Shown here piece by piece: positions 6,218 through 11,567 of a stretch of 11,567 nucleotides of DNA. The notes beneath the pieces are model-generated. The model saw nothing but the letters and a program-made list of their open reading frames with translations. It was not told where the DNA came from and ran no database searches. Where the stretch lies: NCBI GenBank assembly GCA_027482985.1, contig JAIXVO010000173.1, positions 1 through 11,567 on the forward strand, read 5' to 3'. A program made the translations under genes and the position numbers. Source of the stretch: Cyanobacteriota bacterium (GTDB lineage: Bacteria > Cyanobacteriota > Cyanobacteriia > Leptolyngbyales > Leptolyngbyaceae). Positions within the stretch are counted from its first letter, which is position 1. Every line of letters starts with the position of its first letter.

Positions 6218-6358
6218 TAAACTGCTTTTCCACAAGGCTTGTATGATTCGCGCAACGTTGCATCAAATCCTCCCCGCTACACCCGCTCCAGTGCTGACCT
6301 CAAAAGGGCGCGGCGCAAAATTCGCAGTATCCTGAAGAAAACTGAACAGGCGATCGCG

Positions 6359-6619
6359 ATGCAAACCATCAAAGTGCGTTCTCGGATTGGCGCAGACGGT
6401 AAACTGCAACTTCAATTGCCCACCCAACTAGCCAATCAAGAGGTGGAAATTGTCCTGGTTTATCAGCCTGTTACCACAGTTCCGAATCAGGAATCTGGAG
6501 CTGGAACTGATCCATTGGTTGGTCTCTTTACAGGTTCCCCAAATCTTGCGACTCAAGCAGAAGGCATTCTTCACAGTGAGAGCAATTCTGGATCTGGATG
6601 GACATGGAAGCAGTCATAG
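6359..6619 (+). CDS. VapB-like antitoxin
   Basis: An 86-aa protein directly upstream of, and overlapping, a PIN-domain toxin gene, so it is read as the antitoxin. The N-terminal half, MQTIKVRSRIGADGKLQLQL and on to VEIVLVYQP (residues 1-37), looks like a short beta-rich segment, probably DNA-binding or dimerising. The C-terminal half, DPLVGLFTGSP then ATQAEGIL and SGWTWK, resembles the toxin-binding tail I associate with cyanobacterial PIN-partner antitoxins. I start at ATG 6359, preceded by AACAGG about 9 nt upstream. An in-frame TTG at 6239 would add 40 basic residues with no family resemblance. The antitoxin would bind and neutralise the nuclease and probably repress its own promoter. The exact antitoxin family is not certain. 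Confidence 0.75.
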   Translation: MQTIKVRSRIGADGKLQLQLPTQLANQEVEIVLVYQPVTTVPNQESGAGTDPLVGLFTGSPNLATQAEGILHSESNSGSGWTWKQS

Positions 6620-7020
6620 CTGACACCGGATTTGTTGTGGCTCTATTGAATCGGCGTGACTCAAGACATGCAGACGTTACAGCCCTCTATCCTCAACCTG
6701 TATCAATTTTGTTACCTCAAACAGTGTTAGTCGAGGTGGCTTACTTGATCGGACGAGAGGCAGGCATTGAGATTGTTGTCGCTTTTCTGCAAGGACTGCC
6801 CCAAAGCCGTTTTATTCTCGTCGAACTGATGGTTCAAGATATTAGCAGAACGGCTGAAATTTTAGAACAATACGCAGATAGCCGAGTTGACTTTGTTGAT
6901 GCAACAGTCATGGCGATCGCGGAACGATTGGGGATTACAACGGTTTTCACTCTTGATCGACGCGACTTTCGCTTGTTCAGACCCAATCATTGTGACGGTT
7001 TTACGCTTCTACCCGAATAA
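6598..7020 (+). CDS. PIN-domain ribonuclease toxin, VapC family
   Basis: A 140-aa single-domain PIN protein, expected to be a Mg2+-dependent endoribonuclease that cuts a specific RNA and stops growth when its antitoxin is lost. The acidic residues of the active site are in place: Asp9 in IADTGFV, Glu46 in VLVEVAYL, Asp98 and Asp101 in DFVDAT, and Asp120/Asp123 in TLDRRDF. Length is normal for VapC. The start at 6598 overlaps the end of the antitoxin gene by 22 nt; an ATG at 6604 (MEAVIADTG) would also fit the family and would shorten the overlap to 16 nt. The overlap indicates translational coupling. The toxin looks intact. It is followed after 83 bp by the CocE-type hydrolase on the same strand, which could receive readthrough. 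Confidence 0.87.
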   Translation: MDMEAVIADTGFVVALLNRRDSRHADVTALYPQPVSILLPQTVLVEVAYLIGREAGIEIVVAFLQGLPQSRFILVELMVQDISRTAEILEQYADSRVDFVDATVMAIAERLGITTVFTLDRRDFRLFRPNHCDGFTLLPE

Positions 7021-7093
7021 CATTCAACGAACTGCTCATTTAGAAGTGGTTTGTTACAACTACAAGAACTGATGAGAATGAAAAATCTGAAAA

Positions 7094-7100
7094 AAGGAAA
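7094..7100 (+). promoter_or_regulatory. Ribosome binding site of the CocE-type hydrolase
   Basis: AAGGAAA precedes ATG 7104 by 3 nt, in a purine-rich leader, and supports that start. Confidence 0.55.
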
Positions 7101-7103
7101 GTA

Positions 7104-8765
7104 ATGTTTAAGGTTTTGCCCAAAGAAACGGTGTCGATGTGGACACGCGATCGCGTTCGACTCGATGCCGATGTGTATCGTCCTGATGAGAAAGGCAAGT
7201 TTCCTGTTCTGCTCATGCGGCAACCCTATGGGCGGGAGATTGCTTCGACTGTGGTCTATGCGCATCCAATCTGGTATGCGGCGCAGGGGTACATCGTCGT
7301 GATTCAGGATGTGAGAGGGCGAGGTACTTCGGAGGGCGAATTCAAGCTGTTTGAGCCTGAGATCGAGGATGGGTACGATGCCGTCGAGTGGGCAGCGCAA
7401 TTGCTGGGAAGTACGGGCGCAGTTGGGATGTATGGCTTTTCTTATCAAGGCATGACGCAGTTGTATGCCGCGATCGCTCAACCGCCTGCCCTCAAAGCCA
7501 TCTGTCCCGCCATGATTGGGTGTGACCTGTACGAAGATTGGGCCTACGAGAACGGGGCATTTTGTCTGCAAGCGAATCTTGGTTGGGGCATTCAAATTGC
7601 GGCGGAAACAGCGCGGCTGCAAGGGGATCAAGAGGCGCATCGAATGTTGGCGATCGCCGCCAAAAATCTGCCCCTGAGTGATGCCGTCCCAACGCGATCG
7701 GGCATCTTGAAAAACCTGGCACCCGACTGCTTCTATCACACCTGGCTGGCACACGCTGAACCTGACGACTATTGGCACCAGCTTTCACCTAAAACCTACC
7801 TGGACAAACTGCATCTGCCGATGCTGCACATGGGCGGCTGGTTCGATACCTTCATGCGTGGCACCCTGCATCTCTATCAGGCGATGGTCAGCAAAGGGAC
7901 TCCTCACCAAAAATTGCTCGTCGGTCCCTGGGCACACATTCCCTGGAGTCGCAAAGTCGGCGCGATCGACTTCGGTGAACAGGCGAATAGTCCCTGCGAT
8001 CGCGCCCAAATTCGCTGGTTTGATCATTTTCTCAAAGACAAAGAATCCGGCTTATTCGAGGAACCGTCGCTGCAATTGTTCATGATGGGGGCGAATGATT
8101 GGTTTTCTTACCCTGAATGGAACGACGATCCAGCGATCGCCTTTTCCCTGTCTAGCACCGGATTGGCGGCAATGGATGACCGCGACGGCAAATTGATCCC
8201 CGTAGAGACGTGCCGCCGGAATGTCTCTACCGATGGCGGGGTGCCGGATGTGTTGGTTCATGATCCGTGGCGACCCGTACCCGCGTTGGGGGGTCATGCC
8301 GCCTACCCGACTGGCCCCCAAGAGCGATCGCAGGTGGATGGGCGATCGGATGTCCTCACCTACACGACTGCGCCTCTGACCGAACCGCTGCACCTGATGG
8401 GCGAAATTATCATCAGCATTGACTGTGACTGCGATCGCCCCAGTTTTGATTTGAGTGCGGTGATATCCGAAGTGCGACCCAATGGCAGCGTTTATAACTT
8501 CAGCCAGAGCTACATTCACGTCAAACCGGGACAACAGACGCATCCGCTGACGTTTAAGCTGCAACCGACTTGTATTCGAGTCGCGACTGGTCACGCGATT
8601 CGCCTCAGTTTGAGTGCCGCGTGTTTTCCGGCGTATCCCGTCAATCCGGGCACTGGGCAACCCGTGAGTGAGGCCACGCTATTCGATCAGCAAATCATTA
8701 CGATTAGAATTAATCCAGCGACCTCGCAGATTCGCCTGCCTGGGATTGTCCCCCAACCGGGATAA
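7104..8765 (+). CDS. CocE/NonD family alpha/beta hydrolase
   Basis: A 553-aa serine hydrolase of the cocaine esterase / X-Pro dipeptidyl-peptidase group, which cleaves esters or amides of acyl groups. The family order is clear. The N-terminal fold carries the oxyanion Tyr42 in RQPYGRE, then QDVRGRGTSEGEF (68-80) and the nucleophile Ser113 in YGFSYQG. After a helical cap come Asp248 in GGWFDTF and His278 in GPWAH. The C-terminal jelly-roll domain begins near residue 320 and ends with typical beta strands. There is no signal peptide, so it acts in the cytoplasm. An in-frame palindromic repeat encodes residues 367-376 (VETCRRNVST), between strands of the C-terminal domain. The frame is kept, so activity may survive. 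The physiological substrate is unknown. The kinase gene follows after 30 bp, probably in one operon. Confidence 0.9.
   Translation: MFKVLPKETVSMWTRDRVRLDADVYRPDEKGKFPVLLMRQPYGREIASTVVYAHPIWYAAQGYIVVIQDVRGRGTSEGEFKLFEPEIEDGYDAVEWAAQLLGSTGAVGMYGFSYQGMTQLYAAIAQPPALKAICPAMIGCDLYEDWAYENGAFCLQANLGWGIQIAAETARLQGDQEAHRMLAIAAKNLPLSDAVPTRSGILKNLAPDCFYHTWLAHAEPDDYWHQLSPKTYLDKLHLPMLHMGGWFDTFMRGTLHLYQAMVSKGTPHQKLLVGPWAHIPWSRKVGAIDFGEQANSPCDRAQIRWFDHFLKDKESGLFEEPSLQLFMMGANDWFSYPEWNDDPAIAFSLSSTGLAAMDDRDGKLIPVETCRRNVSTDGGVPDVLVHDPWRPVPALGGHAAYPTGPQERSQVDGRSDVLTYTTAPLTEPLHLMGEIIISIDCDCDRPSFDLSAVISEVRPNGSVYNFSQSYIHVKPGQQTHPLTFKLQPTCIRVATGHAIRLSLSAACFPAYPVNPGTGQPVSEATLFDQQIITIRINPATSQIRLPGIVPQPG
8202..8230. repeat. 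Palindromic repeat inside the CocE-type gene
   Basis: GTAGAGAC (8202-8209) pairs with GTCTCTAC (8223-8230). The stem extends by a G/T and a T/A pair. The outer motif matches the repeat at 35-60. The element begins exactly on codon 367 and stays in frame. Confidence 0.7.
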
Positions 8766-8795
8766 TAGGCATGGACTTCATCGCGATCGCCACCC

Positions 8796-10127
8796 ATGAC
8801 CAGCCAGCCTCATCCCCAACCCAAAATCATCGTGCTTGATGATGACCCCACCGGATCGCAAACCGTGCATAGTTGTTTGCTATTGATGCAATGGGATGTG
8901 GAAACGCTGAAAATTGGCTTGCAGGATACATCACCCATCTTCTTTGTGTTGACCAACACCCGCGCCCTCACCCCCGAAAAAGCGGCGGCTGTGACGCAAG
9001 TAGTTTGTCATAACCTGAAACTCGCGATCGCCGCAGCTGGGATTCAGGATTTTCTCGTCGTCAGCCGTTCCGACTCCACCCTGCGCGGACATTACCCGAT
9101 TGAAACCGATGTGATCGCCGCCGAACTCGGTCCCTTCGATGCCCACTTCCTCACCCCTGCTTTTTTTGAAGGCGGACGCACCACCCGCGACAGCATCCAC
9201 TATCTCAAAGTGAATGGCGTGGATGTGCCAGTGCATGAAACCGAATTCGCCAAAGATTCTGTGTTTGGCTATAGCACCGCCTACCTGCCCGATTACGTCG
9301 AAGAGAAAACCAAAGGCCGCATCCCTGCCAATCAAGTTGAGCGCTTTGTGCTGACAGACATTCGGCAAGGGGTACGCGATCGCCTGTTGCATTTGCACGA
9401 TAACCAGTGCGGTGTCGTCGATGCCGAAACGCAGGACGACATGAACCGCTTCGCTCAAGACGTGTTGGCAGCGGCTTCGGCAGGGAAACGGTTTTTGTTC
9501 CGCAGTGCTGCCAGTTTGTTGACGGCGTTGGCTAATCTCCCCCCGCAAGCGATCGCCCCGGCGGACATGGCAGCCTATGTGCGCGATGGCAAACCCGGTG
9601 CCGTGATCGTCGGTTCCCATGTGAAGAAGACCACCGAGCAACTCCAAAATTTACTGGCAGAACCCGGCATCGTTGGCGTAGAAGTGGATGTCGCGCGACT
9701 GCTTACCCCCACTGGCGATCCTCGCACCGAGTTGCTGGCCGCAATCACGGCTCAAGTTGCCACCATTCACGCCGATGGCAAAACCCCCGCCGTTTACACC
9801 AGTCGGCAAGAACTCACCTTCCCCGATGTGCAAACCCGCCTCGATTTTGGCGAAGCCGTCTCCGGCCTGCTCATGGATATCTTGCGCCACCTCCCTGCCG
9901 ACATCGGCTTCCTCATCAGCAAAGGCGGCATCACCTCCAACGACACCCTCAGCACCGGACTCGCCCTCCGCACTGCTCGTCTACTGGGACAAGTCATTCC
10001 CGGTGTGTCGATGGTGCGCACCCCTGACACCCACCCCCAATTCCCCAACCTGCCCGTTGTCCTCTTTCCCGGCAACGTCGGTGATGCAACGGGATTAGCG
10101 ACGGTCTATCAACGCTTGAGCCAGTGA
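8796..10127 (+). CDS. Four-carbon acid sugar kinase family protein (DUF1537)
   Basis: A 443-aa protein of the four-carbon acid sugar kinase family (DUF1537 / OtnK-like). Characterised members phosphorylate tetronate or 3-oxo-tetronate in catabolism of four-carbon sugar acids. Visible signatures are DDDPTGSQTV (15-24), SRSDSTLRGHYP (90-101), the pocket TPAFFEGGRTT (120-130), GSHVKKTTEQL (273-283), SKGGITSND (375-383) and the C-terminal LFPGNVGD (423-430). Both N-terminal substrate-binding and C-terminal nucleotide-binding domains are complete, and length is normal. The usual partners, a tetronate dehydrogenase, OtnI-type isomerase or OtnC-type aldolase, are absent here, so the true substrate may differ. 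The start ATG 8796 is 30 bp after the CocE-type hydrolase, suggesting co-transcription. There is no strong ribosome site; a HIP1 octamer lies just before it. Family assignment is sure, reaction is inferred. Confidence 0.88.
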   Translation: MTSQPHPQPKIIVLDDDPTGSQTVHSCLLLMQWDVETLKIGLQDTSPIFFVLTNTRALTPEKAAAVTQVVCHNLKLAIAAAGIQDFLVVSRSDSTLRGHYPIETDVIAAELGPFDAHFLTPAFFEGGRTTRDSIHYLKVNGVDVPVHETEFAKDSVFGYSTAYLPDYVEEKTKGRIPANQVERFVLTDIRQGVRDRLLHLHDNQCGVVDAETQDDMNRFAQDVLAAASAGKRFLFRSAASLLTALANLPPQAIAPADMAAYVRDGKPGAVIVGSHVKKTTEQLQNLLAEPGIVGVEVDVARLLTPTGDPRTELLAAITAQVATIHADGKTPAVYTSRQELTFPDVQTRLDFGEAVSGLLMDILRHLPADIGFLISKGGITSNDTLSTGLALRTARLLGQVIPGVSMVRTPDTHPQFPNLPVVLFPGNVGDATGLATVYQRLSQ

Positions 10128-10128
10128 A

Positions 10129-10156
10129 CAGAAGGCAGAAGGCAGAGGGCAGAGGG
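10129..10156. repeat. Heptanucleotide tandem repeat (CAGAAGG/CAGAGGG)n
   Basis: Two CAGAAGG units then two CAGAGGG units, starting 2 bp after the kinase stop codon. This is a third, unrelated heptad family in the same window. Confidence 0.85.
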
Positions 10157-10275
10157 AACAGCCGTGGCGTGATGAGGGGGATGGGGTTTACACCGTAGAC
10201 TCGTTTGACTGGTGTTAACGAATTCTGAACCTGGAGCTGTTATGGTGGGTGGTTGTTCATGGTGAGGCTGGTTTG

Positions 10276-11403
10276 ATGACGCGATCGCGCCTAGTTTTTC
10301 CCCTTGCTCTCAGTACGCTCAGTTGGATTGTCCTTTGTCCTGAACGAATGCAGGCGCAAGTTGCCGCTACGGGCACCTTCACCGCAACGCAGGATTGTCC
10401 AGCGCAACGGGCGATCAACGGTGACAATCCTGGCAATGTCACGCTGAAGGTGGGCGATCGCTATGAAGTGGTGGGGTTTAACAGCGATCGCCGGACTCAT
10501 GTGTTGCTGCGTGTCCCTGCTGCCAGTCCCAATCGCCGCTGGGTGAGGGCGGATTGTGGCACCTTGGTCGCGGGTGCCCCAACTCCCGACCCTGATCGCG
10601 ATCGCCTGCCGAGCGATCGCCCCCCCAATGACAGACGACCACGTCCCGTGACCCTGTTGCCATTTTTTGATACGCAAACTAACCCAATTCGAGTCGATAA
10701 CGACTCCACCCCCCGCGACATCAGCCCCCCGCCGCCGAAGTTGGAACCGTTCGATCGCAAAATTCTGCAACTCTGTGGTGCGACCTTCGATGCCCCCGTA
10801 AGCGAAGCCGAGTTCAAACGGACGCTGACCTTTTATCCCGATGTCGTGCAAAAACTCAAAGCCGCCACCAATGGGGAACTCAAACCCAATCGCCGCTCTG
10901 ATGCTGAATTTATCGATGACCTGGGTGCCATCTGGTTTGGGCAAAAAGGGTTCAAACACATCTTTTGTGGCGAACTGGATAAAGGCAATAGCATCGGTGG
11001 GCTGCACTTCTATGGACGCTATCTGGAATTTCAAGAAGAAGGGATTGCGGGCCGAGTCGATCGCCTGAGCGATGGGCGAGATGGCAAAGCCGAAGTCGTC
11101 GACGGCGTAATCTATTCCTTCGCAACAGCGATTAAGCGGGGCGATCGCATCATTGCCGAACATCCCATCAAAGGCTACGCCCTCGTCAGCAACGCCCAGG
11201 AAATGCTGATCGATGCCACCCGCGCCTTCAAACAATTCAGTGTCCCCGACACCCCCGAATCCCAGGCGTGTTTAATCACCATCACCGACGCTCCCACCCA
11301 ACCCTACCGAGCCATCTTCGTCAAAAAAGCCGGAGCCATTCGCACCTTCTACCCCGATGCCACCCCCGACGAGGCCAAAACCCCCAACTGCGAACAACCG
11401 TAA
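10276..11403 (+). CDS. Secreted protein with bacterial EndoU nuclease domain
   Basis: A 375-aa protein. A signal peptide runs from MTRSRLV through a hydrophobic core to about MQAQVAA (residues 25-31), so it is likely exported. Residues about 33-98 form a small beta-rich, SH3-like module (VGDRYEVVGF, then RWVRADCGTL). A charged, Pro-rich linker follows (about 100-160). The C-terminal region matches the bacterial EndoU RNase domain: KHIFCGEL with His228, then GGLHFYGRYLEF with His244, DGVIYSFATAIKRG with candidate Lys287, HPIKGYALVSNAQEML, and a final IRTFYPD. The 16-residue spacing between the two histidines equals that of XendoU. EndoU enzymes cut RNA at uridylates. The ATG at 10276 gives a proper signal peptide and has GTGAGG about 9 nt upstream; an ATG at 10249 is less likely. 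No immunity gene is seen on either side. A toxin or RNA-scavenging role is inferred. Confidence 0.82.
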   Translation: MTRSRLVFPLALSTLSWIVLCPERMQAQVAATGTFTATQDCPAQRAINGDNPGNVTLKVGDRYEVVGFNSDRRTHVLLRVPAASPNRRWVRADCGTLVAGAPTPDPDRDRLPSDRPPNDRRPRPVTLLPFFDTQTNPIRVDNDSTPRDISPPPPKLEPFDRKILQLCGATFDAPVSEAEFKRTLTFYPDVVQKLKAATNGELKPNRRSDAEFIDDLGAIWFGQKGFKHIFCGELDKGNSIGGLHFYGRYLEFQEEGIAGRVDRLSDGRDGKAEVVDGVIYSFATAIKRGDRIIAEHPIKGYALVSNAQEMLIDATRAFKQFSVPDTPESQACLITITDAPTQPYRAIFVKKAGAIRTFYPDATPDEAKTPNCEQP

Positions 11404-11431
11404 AGGCTGCGCGCGAAAATAACATCCCGGC

Positions 11432-11463
11432 GATGCGTTACGGCTAACGCTTAACACATCCTA
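11432..11463. repeat. Dispersed-type short repeat
   Basis: The stretch GATGCGTTACGGCTAACGC, ending in ACACATCCTAC, contains a 6-bp inverted repeat GCGTTA/TAACGC around CGGC. From memory it matches the frequent GTAGGATG-type element of cyanobacterial genomes read on the other strand; this was not checked. Confidence 0.5.
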
Positions 11464-11520
11464 CAGTCGGACACTAGATGAACTGCAAATTCCCAACCAC
11501 AAAATTCACCCAGCCCTCAC

Positions 11521-11567
11521 ACCCACCACCCACCACCCACCACCCATCACCCACCACCCATCACCCA
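11521..11567. repeat. Heptanucleotide tandem repeat running off the window
   Basis: Six units of ACCCACC or ACCCATC plus a partial one, reaching the last base. The reverse complement (GGGTGAT/GGGTGGT) places it in the same family as the arrays at 2747 and 3744, in opposite orientation. Its full length is not visible. Confidence 0.88.

Larger units (their letters stand above)
5956..6358. other. Gene-free interval with regulatory-looking sequence
   Basis: I see no supported gene in this 403-bp stretch between the divergent PTPA-CTERM and antitoxin genes. It contains a structured-looking segment (6041-6094), an eight-C run (6142-6149), a candidate minus-strand promoter with an internal palindrome (6191-6217) and a 10-bp palindrome GCAACGTTGC (6252-6261). 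An open frame from a TTG at 6239 joins the antitoxin in frame, but its first 40 residues are not recognisable. Confidence 0.6.

Noticed and set aside
6238..6247. Plus-strand -10 box TATGAT for the toxin-antitoxin operon
   Set aside because: The box itself is good, but no acceptable -35 lies at 16-18 bp, and the extended -10 spacing is wrong.
6987..7778. Minus-strand open frame opposite the CocE-type gene
   Set aside because: It overlaps the conserved N-terminal catalytic region of the hydrolase and shows no domain of its own.
8931..9647. Minus-strand open frame opposite the sugar-acid kinase
   Set aside because: It is a shadow of a well-supported gene, with an ordinary shadow composition (Gly, His, Val) and no motif.
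10205..10246. Promoter TTGACT ... TATGGT before the EndoU gene
   Set aside because: The two boxes are 30 bp apart, far from the usual 17 bp, and no better -10 was found.
10291..11235. Long open frame on the minus strand opposite the EndoU gene
   Set aside because: It is antisense to a gene with clear domain motifs, shows no recognisable family, and is explained by the codon bias of the real gene.

Overview
This 11.6 kb window reads as chromosomal DNA of a cyanobacterium, most likely a filamentous one. Four signs support this. (1) The octamer GCGATCGC (HIP1) occurs about 30 times by eye, far above chance. (2) Several gaps between genes carry heptanucleotide tandem repeats of the STRR type known from filamentous cyanobacteria. 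(3) There is a secreted protein with a PTPA-type C-terminal sorting signal. (4) A Uma2-family protein is present, and that family is greatly expanded in cyanobacteria. I cannot name the genus from sequence alone; a Leptolyngbya-like lineage is a guess based on the PTPA-CTERM signal.

Layout. Positions 1-237 hold a palindromic repeat and a CCTGACT heptad array. They are followed by a small membrane-anchored protein with an Ig-like domain (238-825, +). It is convergent with a DUF2079 multi-pass membrane protein (957-2612, -). A repeat-rich gap (2613-2974) precedes a RutB-like cysteine hydrolase (2975-3748, +). Two heptad arrays in opposite orientation then separate this gene from a small cupin (3970-4425, +). 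The cupin is convergent with a Uma2-family gene (4444-5100, -). A PTPA-CTERM secreted protein (5209-5955, -) lies upstream of Uma2 on the same strand, with a perfect 34-bp palindrome between the two. A 403-bp gap follows, with a candidate promoter/operator and a structured-looking leader for the PTPA-CTERM gene. On the plus strand come a VapBC-like toxin-antitoxin pair (6359-7020), a CocE/NonD family alpha/beta hydrolase (7104-8765) and a four-carbon acid sugar kinase family protein (8796-10127). Last are a secreted protein with a bacterial EndoU nuclease domain (10276-11403) and another heptad array that runs off the window.

How the genes relate. The clearest functional units are the overlapping antitoxin/PIN-toxin pair and the tightly spaced CocE hydrolase plus sugar-acid kinase, which are probably co-transcribed. 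The RutB-like hydrolase and cupin lie in the same direction and may form a second small catabolic unit, but repeats separate them. I see no phage genes, transposase, CRISPR array, tRNA or rRNA. I do not see a convincing new multi-gene system. The most unusual signals are in the repeats: one palindromic repeat sits in frame inside the CocE gene, heptad arrays supply a stop codon and can pair across a gene boundary, and a palindrome fills the spacer of a candidate promoter. The secreted EndoU nuclease without a visible immunity gene is the most interesting single protein.
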